Below, piece by piece: positions 1 to 12,100 of a stretch of DNA of 32,921 nucleotides (its first letter is position 1; every line of letters starts with the position of its first letter). The translations under genes were made by a program, and so were the position numbers. Source of the stretch: Pelagophyceae sp. CCMP2097. Its lineage: Eukaryota; Sar; Pelagophyceae. Below the pieces are notes generated by a model. That model did not search any database. It was not told where the DNA came from and saw only the letters and a program-made list of their open reading frames with translations. Location of the stretch: contig MU657245.1 of NCBI GenBank assembly GCA_026770575.1, forward strand, positions 26,226 through 59,146, given 5' to 3'.

Positions 1-105
1 ACGGAACCCGTCCCGACGGAACCCGTCCCAACGGAACCCGTCCCGACGGAACCCGTCTCGACGGGGTCCTTCCCAACGGAACCCGTCTCGACGGCGTCGT
101 TTCGA
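1..105. repeat. 15-nt tandem repeat in intron (unit ACGGAACCCGTCCCG)
   Basis: About seven copies, the last three diverged (ACGGGGTCCTTCCCA, ACGGCGTCGTTTCGA). They lie beyond exon 23, in what should be an intron of the sulfate-activation gene. The array may continue off the left edge. Confidence 0.85.
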
Positions 106-3100
106 AGGGCCGTTCTCGACGGGTCTCGACGGGGCCCTTTTCGAGTGGGGGTCCATCTGTGCGGGGCCTCGACGGGGCGCCTTTCGAATGTTTTTTCGGC
201 GCGTTTCGCCAGCCCTTTGGAAAATCGCGCCTCGAATTGCTTCGCAGCGCGAACTTCGCGGCCCCTTTAGTGCTTTCTTCGACGCGGCTTTGTCGCGTGC
301 GCAGCGCGAGCATCTTGTGGTCCGTTTCGCCCTCGTCGATTAATTCCAGTGATGCAAGGATGACCACCGGCGTGACGGACCCCATCAGAAGAGCGTCGTC
401 GCCGAGCTCGATGACGTCCAAGGGGTCGTCGTCGCCGCCGTGGCCTTGCGGCGACCTACGAGTTGATGCACCGTGGCGGAAAAGAAGCCTCTCCACCGGC
501 GGTTTCGTCTCGGGCCGCCGTGGCCAAAGATGCTTTTGGGGCCGTGTAAAGGTCTTGCCGGTTGTTTGGGCGACTGTGGCCCCTTTTCGAGAAACGGCGC
601 TTTTCGTAAACGCGCGCGAACCGGCCTTTTTTAAAAATCGTGCTGCCGCAATCGTGCTGTCCGGGGGCCCTTTTTGGGGCAAATGCCTCTTCAAGCGCCC
701 TCTTCCAAAGGCATCCCGCCGCTCTTCCGCCGCCGCCGCCGGCGTCCGGACGCAAAGGGCTCGCGAAGCGGCCAAAAGGGCCGCCACACGCGCCCAAACA
801 AGTGTAAACCCGAAAACGGAACCAGGGCCCCGAAAACGAGGCAAACCGAAACAAAAGGGGACCTTGCCATCGACTCTCGCCAAAGACCCTGCCTCGCGGG
901 CCAGAGGGCGCCGCAGGACCCAAGCACCGTGCGGCTCCTCAGAGGCGCAGAGTCTGCGGCCTCGTTTGTGCCGCGTCGGCCATTGAAAAAATCGCTGAAA
1001 AAATGACGTTGCAAGCACGGGCTCGCTCCAGAGTTGCGACGCGCAAACCGCATCGCAAGCGCCGCAAAGGGGCCCGTCTCCAAATCGCAGCCTTCCGAGG
1101 GGCCCTTTGGCGACGTTGCCTCAAAAGAGCCGTTTCAAAAGGGCCCTTTCGAAACGGCCCTGTTTCGAAGCGGTCCTCTTTCAAAAGGGCCCTTTCGAAG
1201 CGAACCCGTTTCGAAGCGGTCCTGTGTCAGCGAAGCGGTCAAGGGGGCATCTCGACGGCGCTGAACGAGGCCGGTTTTCGAGCCGCAACTTTCCGGCATT
1301 TTCGAAATCCCTGCAAGTTCAAACCGCACTCCACCGTTGGGCGCCGTGCCCGTCGCAGTACCGACGCTGCCGCCGCCAAAAAGCGGTGCCGGCAGCCAAG
1401 GGGACCGGCAGCCGGGGGGCTTTGTGGCAAAAACGCCCTTGCCCGCTTCGGGCCACTATTTGAAGACTTGCTGGACCACTCGAAACGCGTTTTCCGACGC
1501 AGGCGCGGGTGCATCACAGCACGGCGGGGTCCTCCCACGTCTGGGGCAGCAGGCCGTAGTTGAAGAACGGGACGCCGTACCTGCGGAAGATTGGGAAACA
1601 CTTTGGGCCGCAGATTGGGGCACAAACAATGCCCCAAGGCAGCTCCGCATGGCCCCACTGACTTGTAGTAGCGCGGCGAGCCGTCCGAGTTCGTGTCCTG
1701 CGTGATCGGGTTGCGCCATTGGGCTTTGTTCACTTCCATTTTGGCAGACCTGCGTTGGAGCTTGATATTCCACGACTCGACATTGGACCAGGTGCATGGC
1801 GCCCAATCCACGTCGGCATATTCGACAGTCGACTCTGGATGACCATCCCAACTGCCCCGGCTCCGATATTCCAAGACTCTTCAAGGCTTGCGGCCACTGT
1901 TCGGGGCTTGCAGTGCCCTGTTCGGGGCTTGCAGTCACTGTTCGAGGCTCGCAGTCCCTTGTTCGGGGCTTGCAGTCACTGTTCGAGGCTTGTAGTCCCC
2001 TTTCAGGGCACGCGGTCACTGTTCGAGGCTTGCAGTCACTGTGCGAGGCTTGCAGTCCACTGTCAAGGCATTGCAGCCACTGTTCGAGGCTTGCAGCCAC
2101 TGTTCGGGGCTTGCAGTGCCCTGTTCGGGGCTTGTAGTCCCCTTTCAGGGCTCGCGGTCACTGTTCGAGGCTTGCAGTCACTGTGCGAGGCTTGCAGTCC
2201 CCTTTCAGGGCAGGCGGTCACTGTTCGAGGCTTGCAGTCACTCTGCGAGGCTTGCAGTCCACTGTTCAGGGCTTGCAGCCACTGTTCGAGGCTTGCAGCC
2301 ACTGTTCGGGGCTTGCAGTGCCCTGTTAGGGGTCGCGGTCACTGTTCGAGGCTTGCAGTCACTGTTCGGGGCTTGCAGTGCCCTTTCGGGGCTTGCAGTC
2401 ACTGTTCGAGGCTTTCAGTGCCCTTTCGGCGCTTGCAGTCACTGTTCGGGGCTTGCAGTCCCTTGTTCGGGGCTTGCAGTCCCCTTTCGAGGCTTGCAGT
2501 CGCTGTGCGAGGCTTGCAGTGCCCTTTCGGCGCTTGCAGCCACTGTTTGGGGCTTGCAGTCCCCTTTCAGGGCTCGCGGTCACTGTTCGAGGCTTTCAGT
2601 GCCCTTTCGGCGCTTGCAGTCACTGTTCGAGGCTTGCAGCCACTGTGCGAGGCTTGCAGCCACTCTCCGAAGAATTCGACCAAAGCAAGTCCGCGTCGCC
2701 GCCACACGTAGACCTTATCGTTTTTTGGCCCCTGGCCGTCTCCAAAGGATGCCGTTTTGACCGCGTCGGCGGAGCCCCGAATTCAGACCCCAAAGAGCGC
2801 CTCTTCAGACTGCGCCTTGCGAGGGGACTTTTCAGAAAGCGTTTGAATCCCGCTTCTTCGAATTGCCGCCTTGCCCCGGCTCCGGACAAGGGCCGTTGCG
2901 ACCCGCTAAATCGGACCTCGGGAAGCGGCGCCCCCGAGGGCGCGCACGTTGCGCAAGAGCGCCCTGAAGCCGAGAGCAAAAACCGTGGCCCGCGCTTCTG
3001 AAAGCCTGCTTCGGGCTCCTCGCCTTTGTCCGCCTTTGGACGCGCCTTTCCGACTCGGCGCCTTTCGAAACGGGCGCCTTTCGAAAAGGGCGCCTTTCGA

Positions 3101-6100
3101 AAAGTCGCCGTTGAGAAGGTGGGCCTTTCGAAAAGTCGCCGTTGAGAAGACGTCGAAGCGGCTTTTTGGGGTGCGGCCGAAAAAGGCGCTTCATTGCGCG
3201 CGTCGCTTCGGGGTCGCTTTTGATCCAAAGGCCTTTAAAAACGCTTCCAAAGATGAAACGGCGGCCGCAAAAGGGCCTCCGCGGAAAAGTCAAATAGGGC
3301 CCCGAAAACGCCGCCGCAAAAGACGCCCTCGCCCGCACGTCTCTCAAAAGCGCCTTTGGAGTCGCAAGAGCGGCCCAAGAGGACCATCTCTCGCAAGATG
3401 CAAGGGCGCTTTTCGCGTTTCGGGCGCCGCCTCGCGCGTGAACATGGGAATCTCTGTGACCATGTTGAACACGGGCTGCGTCGCCGTCGACGTCGGGGCC
3501 TAAACGCGCCGTTTTTAAAAACCTTTTTAAAAGCGGGGCACCAGAAGATGCCAAACACGGACCTGCAGCGGGACGTCGTGCCAGGGCGAGGCGGGCTTGC
3601 CCTCAATGTTCAAGAAGAGGGCGTAGTCGGCGCCGTACTTGCCCAATGCGGTGGTCGAGGGATCACGGCGCGGTTCCGAGACGACGCTCTTGGACCAGGG
3701 CACCCAGTCGGCTTGCACGTTTTGGTAGTAGTCGCAGACAATGGCCCACCCGCTGGGGACCATGAAGCCCTAGTAGTCGGAGAAACCGTTGCCCTCTGCA
3801 CAACGGGGGACCGCCGTCTTTCGACGCGAAGCACGCGGTGAAGACCGTCCCCCTTGCGGCGCTTCTTAAGGGCACAAGGCGCCCGCCGGCGCCAGTCTCA
3901 AACACCTCTCAAAGGGCAAAGATCCCGACGCCGCCGTACAAGGCGGCCTTATCAAATTTCGTTTCAAACTTGCGGCATTTCAAGAGGCTTCGCACAAAGT
4001 TGAGCCCGCCCCGTCGAGCCAAGCGCGCCCCGTCGTCGAGCCAAGCGCGCCCCGTCGTCGAGCCAAGCGCGCCCCGTCGAGCCAAAGTCAACGGACCAAT
4101 CGACGCACCCCCAAACTTTGGAAGCGTTTTTAAGGGCGGTGCGCGGGTCGTATCAACGGTCCGTTTCAACGGTCCGTTTCAGCGGTCCGTTTCAGCGGTC
4201 CGTTTCAACGGTCCTTTTTCAACGGGCTTGTCCCTGGGGGCGCCGTTGCAGACGGCCCGAAGAACTTTCAGCGTCCGACGCGAAATGCACAAAGTCGCAG
4301 GACCGTCGAACCGGACCGTCGAACCGGACCGTCGAAACGGGCCGTCGAAACGGGCCGTCGAAACGGGCCGTCGAAACGGACCGTCAATGACAGACCCTTT
4401 TTACTTCCGGCGCCGCAGCGGGCTAAGTCGCCAGCCGGTGTAAGGTTCCCCAAGCTTGGATTCCAGCAACTCGGTTTCAAACGCCCCTCGACGCAACGTC
4501 GCTGGACGCAACGTCGCTGGAGGCAAGGCCGCTGGACGCAACGTCGCTGGACGCAACGTCGCTGGAGGCAAGGCCGCTGGACGCAACGTCGCTGGAGGCA
4601 AGGCCGCTGGACGCAACGTCGCTGGAGGCAAGGCCGCTGGAGGCAACGTCGCTGGAGGCAAGGCCGCTGGAGGCAACGTCGCTGGAGGCAACGTCGCTGG
4701 AGGCAAGGCCGCTGGAGGCAAGGCCGCTGGAGGCAAGGCCGCTGGAGGCAAAACCCTCATAGTCCCCTGTGATACCGGCCCCGGGCGGTCTCTGATCCAA
4801 CGTTTTTTGGCACGTCGATCCGACGATGCGACGAAGCCAGGAACCGTTCAAAAAAGTCGCCCGCCTCGCAACGAGGGCGCCGTCGGTGCCATCTGTTGCC
4901 GTCGGAACAAGTTTTTGCCAAACGTCGGCAAGCAAAGGCATCGACGCCAGCGCCCCTCGCAGCGTCTTCAAAGGGCGTTGCCAAGGGCGTTGCCAAGGGC
5001 GTTGCCAAAGGGCGGTCGTTCTTCCAGGGCGGCTTTTTTCGGCACATTTCGGCGAAGCGTTTCTGAGAGGCGCGTCTTCACCTCGGAGCGCCTTTTCCCT
5101 GAGTCGGCCCCCGGATCGATTCATTTTGAGACGGCCCCGAATTCTTTGGCGGTCTTTTGATGCCTCTTCTGGGCTCTTGCGCGCCGTCGGCTCGCGCCCT
5201 TTTTGGGGTCCGTTCTTCCGGAATCACGCACGGCGTTTCCAAGCCTCGGGTTCCGTTTCGACGTCTCTTTGGGCTCGTTGGATTCCGCGGTGCGTGCGGC
5301 CAGACGCACCTGGGGCACGCAGTTGTGTGCGAGGAGGTCGTTTGGGATGGGGTCGGTGCAGGGTACGGCGCCCTGGGCTGCCAGGGCGCGCATTTTCGAG
5401 CCGGATATCGAAATGAAGTCGTCGACGCGCGAGGCCTCGAGCGCCTTCATGGTGTGGTCCGTCTTGTCGTAGAAAAACTTGTCAAACGACAGCAGCTGCA
5501 TCACCTGATTGACCAATCGTACCAAACATGAAAGGCAGCGGCCACGCACGCCGTCGTCTAACACGGGCGACTCCTGGAGGACGAAGCGCGCGTGGTTGGC
5601 GTCGTACCTGCATCGCTTTGGGGCGTGCCACGCAAGGCCGCAGAGCGTTCGACGCACGCTCAAACAAGTCGATCCGGCCCACTCTCTTTCGAACCGGGCC
5701 CCCAACTCGAGACGCCCAAAGACCTCGCAAAGTTCAACGGCCAAATTTTCAACGGGCCCTTGCTTCCGAGGCCGCGTGTCCTGCGTGAGCGACGGGCCGA
5801 AGAATCTCGGCCCGTTTCCCGGCAATCGGGCGCCTCCCATCTTTGCATCGGGGCCCTCTGTTGGCGTCCGTAAACGTTGGAAGGCGGGCACGGTTTGAGA
5901 GGGCCATCGTGCAGACCGCACTTTGCCTTTGCAAGGCCGCCTTTGGATTCGGGCTCGCCAGATCCCCGTCGCAAAATGGGCCCTGGTGCGAGAAGCGGCG
6001 CGGCAAGAAGAAGCCGGTGCTCCCGAAAAAGGGCGGCCGAATCCCGGATGCATTGAAAGACACGTCTCCTTTCAAAGGCCGTCTCCAGAGCCCGCCAGAG

Positions 6101-9100
6101 CCTCGCAGTCGAAAAGAGCCCGACAAGCATGCCAAAGGGCCTTGCCTCTCGTCTCGCCTCTTGCCAAACGCCTCACGTGTCACCGCTGAGGCGCATTTTG
6201 GCCGCATTTTTGAGCCGCATTTTTGGGCTCATTGTGGGCCTCAAAAAGTGCCTTTTGGAAGGCTCCGCCGCGTGTCAAACGACTTGGGCGACGACGCCCC
6301 CCCACGGCCCCCCGTCGATTCCTCGGCCCCCAAAACCCCAGGCGCGGCTGTGCGCATGTCGTCGTCGGCGTGGGAAACCGCAGCGTCGCTGCCCTTGATG
6401 CCCGCCGCGTCGCGACCGACGACGAAGAACGACGCGCCTAGCAATGGTGGCACCTTTGGCTTTATTTTCAAGGCCCAAAAAGACTGACCCGCGGCCCTCC
6501 GCGACGCGGCGTGGAACTGCACCTCCGTCGGCCCGCCGTAGATCATGGGCGCCGGCCAGATGCCCATCACCTTTGCGACGAGTCGGTGCACACGATTCAA
6601 AATAAAACGCACCGTCCACTTGGCATCGAGCATGCCCTCGTCGAGCACGGCCTGGTGCTGCCGCACGCGCACGTCGAGGGGCACGTCGTCGCTTTTGGTC
6701 CAGCCGCCCAGAGGAGAGAGCCACAGAACGGGCTGCTTGAAGCCTTTGGCCACCTAGCCGCCACGACTTTTGCAGTTCGATTGCACCACCATTCCGACCT
6801 TTGCAAAAGTGTCGAAACTAGTCTTTTTTGAAACGCCTCTTGAGAAAAACGTCGGTTGGAAACCAGTCACAACGTTCCCCGCAAGGCGCTGCGGCTCGAC
6901 CCCGTCGCAGACCGCCGCAAACGCCAAAGGGGTCCTTTCGCCAGAGGAAGCGCGCGCCAACTTTGGCCCCGAAGAAAAAAGATGCGCCGAGGCGCCCCAA
7001 TGACCAAGAGGCCTTCGGACGACTGTTGCACCAGGGCCGTTGCATCAGGGCCGTTGCATCAGGGCCGTTACACCAGGGCCGTTACACCAGGGCCGTTACA
7101 TCAGGACCGTTGCATCAAGACCGTTGCATCAAGAACGTTGCACCAGGACCGTTGCACCAGGGCCGTTGCACCGGGGCCGTTGCACCAGGGCCGTTGCATC
7201 GGGGCCGTTACACCAGGACCGTTGCATCAGGACCGTTGCATCAGGGCCGTTGCACCAGGGCCGTTACATCAGGACCGTTGCACCAGGGCCGTTGCACCAG
7301 GACCGTTGCACCGGGGCCGTTGCATCAGGGCCGTTACACCAGGGCCGTTACATGAAGAACGTTGCATCAGGGCCGTTGCACCAGGACCGTTGCATCAGGG
7401 CCGTTGCATCAGGGCCGTTGCATCAGGGCCGTTACATCAGGGCCGTTGCATCAGGACCGTTACACCAGGGCCGTTGCATCAGGACCGTTACACCAGGGCC
7501 GTTGCATCAGGACCGTTGCATCAAGAACGTTGCACCTGGACCGTTGCACCAGGGCCGTTGCACCAGGGCCGTTGCACCAGGGCCGTTGCACCGGGGCCGT
7601 TGCACCGGGGCCGTTGCATCAGGGCCGTTGCACCGGGGCCGTTGCATCGGGACCGGAAGCATCAGGGCCGTTGTTGCATCTTCTGAAAAAGGGCCCCTTT
7701 CGGCCCGTCTCCTTGGTCTTTTTCGGGGCGTGTTTTTCTTCGATGGGGACTTTTGGTCACTTGCGTTGTCCAACTTCTTTCGGTTCAGAAAGGACGTTTG
7801 AGTCCAGAGCCGACTTTGTCCAACGCCAAAGTTGGTGCAACGCCGCAACGATCCTCAGCAAAAGCCTCCGGGCCCTCGTCGGACCGTCGCCGGCAGAAAA
7901 ATGCATCGCGGTTCATCTTCCCGGGCCCTCTTCGACAGTTCCAACGGTCGATTTGCGCGGATGCCGAGCCGACGCTCCCACGACGGCAACAATGCGGGGT
8001 TTCGCCCCTTCGGACCGTCCCACGGGGGCCCGGGGTCCAAATGGGTGCGACTCCACGACGGACCATCCCAAGAGGGCCCATGCCGGAGGCTCAGGGAGAG
8101 CCCGATACTTCGCTCTCCGTTGGCACCGCGCCCTTTGAAAAACGCCGTTGAACCCGTGAAAAAGGGCCGTTGGAAACGCGTTGCCCCGCGCGACTTTCAA
8201 TTTTTGCGCCGTGGTGTCTCCACGACGCGGCTTTTCAACGAGGCGGTCTCTGCCGGTGCGCATCAGGTAGGCGTGGCCCGCGTGCGTCGGGTTGCGCGTC
8301 TGAAAGGCGAAGACGACGTCGGCGCCCTTTTTCTTAAACTCGCCAAAGAGTTCCTTGGGCGTCAGCCGCCACTCGTCGAGGCCTAAAGCAGTCGCGCATT
8401 TCAAAAAGCCGCTCAAGGAAAAGGCCACCCTCCAAAGGCCGCCCTCGAGAGAACCCGCAAAAAAGGACCCGCAAAAAAGGGCCTCGGAGGGCAGTCGCAT
8501 CGAAAAAACGACGTTTCGAAAAGGCCCGTTGAAAGACCGCCAGACCGTCGACGGCTTCGCCGAGCGCCGAATCGACCAGGGCGCGCCCGGTCGAAACGGA
8601 CTCTGGCAAAACGGACTTTGTTCAACCGGACTTTGTTCAACCGGACTTTGTTCAACCGGACTTTGTTCAACCGGACCGCGTTCACGCGCGAGGCTCGCAG
8701 CCGTGCCGCGCGCTCGCGCCGTTTTCCACACGGCCACGTTTCATCGCACGGGATTCGAAACGGCGCCATTCGCAAGGGCCAACTTGGGTCCTGACGGCGT
8801 CTGGCAACGCGCGCGCTCCACGACGAACCCACCGTTCAACAACTCGGAATGGCCGTTTGAATCCGGGGCCACGTTTCAAGTGCGTTTGACACCCTCGCGA
8901 AAACGACGCTCCTGCGCCAAGAATGAGACCGACAAAAGCAGGACCCCGCGGCAGGACCCCTGCGCGAAAAAGGTCCCTGCGAAAAAAGGTCCCTGTGCGA
9001 GAAGGACCTTGTGCGACAAGGTCCCTGTGTGCTTTGGGTGAGTCTCAAAAGCTTGGCGGTGACTCTATTTTTTTTGGCAGCGAGCTTACGACATTTTCCC

Positions 9101-12100
9101 TTTTCACCCTCTCTCTTTTCAACTGTCGGAGCGAGGGGGCCCCGTTGTCCGAGGGACAGACACTGCGGTCCCTGTTGCGGCCCCTTGTGAGCATTTCCCC
9201 TTTGGAGCTTTCCCTTGACCGCCGTTTCAAAGGCCGTTTTTTGGGGCGTCGCAGGACCGACGATCCAGTCCGGCTCGGTCCCGTCCAAGGTCCCCTTTTC
9301 GACTCGGTCCCCTTTTCGACTCGGTGCCATTCGAAGCGCCCTTTTCGAAGCGCCCTTTTCGAAAACGCGCGGGCCGTCCAAAAACGGCGCCCTTGTTCCT
9401 CGTACGCTTTCAACCGCCGCTTTCCACCGCCTCGTTTTGGGGCGCCGCTCTTTCTGCACCGTCGTGGTACTTGATCTTGTCGAAGAGTTCGATTTCGCCG
9501 CCCAAGAGCCAGTCGCCGCCCTCGTAAATGTGCGAAATGTACGGGTGGCCCGCGTCGACGGCCCCGAAGCACCGCGAGACCTAGGCTGCCGAATTCTCGA
9601 CCAGATTCGCCGGTTCATGTTCGGCGCACGATTTCCTCCTTTCTGTTTGGGTACGTTTCGGGCGCGTGAAGGCGGCCGAGGATGCGGCCGTCCTTGTCGA
9701 CGAGCGCGACTGCCGACTTGCCGCTCTTCAGGATGGCGTCCCGCGTCCCCGCCGTGATGGGGAGCACGATGGGCACCGCCAACGAAGCGCGCTGCTTGAG
9801 GTGCGCCTCGGACTCCCAGTCGGTGGCCTCTTCGTTCACCTTGCCCCTCGAGTCGTAGGGGTCGATGAGGACCGAGTTGAAGTGCAGCGACTGCAGCAGC
9901 ACCTGGCCCAAAAGTCGAGAAAAAAAAGCCGAAACACCAGACGCACCCCTTGTCGCATGAAGCCTCGGAGCGGGGCCGCCCAGCCTTCGGAGATGACGTG
10001 GAGCCAGTTGACGTCAATGTCGGTGAGCAGCGCCATGGGCAGCTCTGCCGCCTCGAGGCGGCCGTCGTATGCCTCTTTGCCGGTCAAAATGAGCTGGTCT
10101 TCGATCCAGGCGTCGACGAAACCCGGCGGCAGCGGCAGCCCCGACGGGTCCGTCGAGCCGCCTTGGAGCACGCCGGCGACGTGGAGCTTGTCGAGCAGGA
10201 CGCGGACGCACCTTGTGCACGTGTTTGGGGCACGAGGTTGTTGGCCTCTTCGAGCCGGTTGCACAAATCGCCCTTTGAGGAAGCGGGCCGTTCGAAAGGC
10301 CGTTGCAAAGACGAGCGACGATGCGTTTTCGAATACGACGTGCTTCAAACGCAAGCGGTCATAAGGGCCCAAACTGCTTCCCCACCCGTGAGTATTGCGG
10401 CCCTTGAATGGCCCGCAAGGTGAACGGCTCCGCCCCCGCTAAGAAAACGGTCTCTTGAGATGCCGGTTGGGAGCCAGTGAGCAGGGTGGTTTCATTCCCA
10501 CTTTCTAAACGGCCTCCGAAAGGGCGTCCCGGGGGTGGCTTCGACCCTGGAGAGGGGATTGCCGCCACTGGGGACATGGCCAGGGACCTTTTTGGATATT
10601 GAGAAGGCCGCCTCAATTGCGTCTTTCTCGGCGTATTGAGAACGCCACCTTTCGAGGCACCTTTTCAAGTCCTTTTGAGGGCCCTTTTTCGAGGGGGGGG
10701 TTCGAGGGGGGAAGAATATTCACGTTATGACGCGTCGAGGGGCCTTTTAAGGGGCCGCCGAGACAGGGGCCGCCGAGGCAGGGGCCGCCGAGACAGGGGC
10801 CGCCGAGGCAGGGGCCGTTGAAAGGGGGCCGTTGAAAGGGGGCCGCCGAGGCAGGGGCCGTTGAAAGGGGGCCGTTGAAAGGGGGCCGCCGAGGCAGAAG
10901 CCGTTGAGGCAGGGGCCGTTGAGGCAGGGGCCGTTGAAACAGGGGCCGTTGAAACAGGGGCCGTTGAGACAGGGGGCCGCCGAGGCAGGGGCCGTTGAAA
11001 GGGGGCCGCCGAGGCAGAAGCCGTTGAGGCAGGGGCCGTTGAAACAGGGGCCGTTGAGACAGGGGCCGCTCCATCCACGACGCCAAAGTTCCCTTTGGAA
11101 TTGGGGTCGCCCTTTCGGCTCCGCGGCCGTCTTGTCCACCGAATCCCGGAAACTGCCCTTTGGAAGAGCCACTCAGAAGAGCCGCCACGCGACGAAGACG
11201 TGGCGACCATTTCCAGACGAAGCCCGTCCCACATGATTTCCAATTCTTCGCGTTTGTCCGTCGCCACTGGACCGTCCGTGCTTTTTGGACGCGGGTCCGA
11301 CTCGTCGAGCGAGAGCTCCCAGTTGGGCAGGTCGATGTCCGCGTGGAGCGGCACCTAGGCAGTGGTCTGCGGGACGTTTCGGCGATCAGAAAACGGCGCC
11401 GTTCGGCCGCTAGGATGGGCCGTGTGCCCACCTCGTAGGGCGCGTCGACGCCGGTGAAGCCCTTGAGCTCGCCGGCGGCGACCTTTGCGTACAAGCCCTT
11501 TGGGTCGCGGTCCTGGACGATTTCCAAGGGCACCTAGGCGTTGGCCTTTCGCCTTTCGTTTTCGGCGATTGTGGACGCACGTTCATAAAAACCTCCATGA
11601 ACGCGAGGCCCTGGTCTTGGTGCCTCTTGCGGGCCGCGTCTCGGTCGGCTCGGTAAGGGGAGACGAGCGTCACGAGCGTGATCACGCCGCCGCCGTTGAA
11701 GAGGCACGCCGTCTCGCCGACGCGGCGGACGGACTCTGCGCGGTCCGCGGGCGAGAACCTGATGATCCCACGTCGGCTTTTCGACGCGCAAGAGCCAAGT
11801 CGCAAAATGCGCATCGGCGCCAGATTCGCGCCACCGGGCCCGTCTCGATTCGCACGCGTCTCCCGGTGCAAAGGTAGCCGAAAATCGCGGCCCCGCAAAG
11901 CGACTCACCCGAGATCGCGGTTGAGTCCGGTCCGAACGTTGTCGCCGTCGAGCATCTGGACGTGCTTCCCGTACCGGAGCACCAAAGCTTCCTCGAGCGC
12001 GCGCGCGATGGTGCTCTTGCCAGAGCCTGCAATCTTTGGTTTCCCACACAATTCCAAGCGCCCAAAGAAAACCAGACTTCAAGACGCTCCAAAAAAACGG

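Noticed and set aside
1883..2668. CRISPR-like direct repeats
   Set aside because: Units are contiguous without unique spacers, in a spliced eukaryotic gene, and there are no cas genes.
1719..2711. 330-residue plus-strand ORF of [18 protein letters not shown] repeats
   Set aside because: It is the read-through of the 21-nt intron 20 minisatellite, open only because the unit is a multiple of three. It lies between two pyrophosphatase exons on the other strand.
4456..5160. Gly/Ala-rich repeat proteins on both strands
   Set aside because: They are translations of the intron 18 array, with no start context or non-repeat domain.
6828..8138. Overlapping plus-strand ORFs of GPLHQGRC repeats
   Set aside because: They are products of the 15-nt array in intron 13. 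All three plus frames are open and encode only the repeat.
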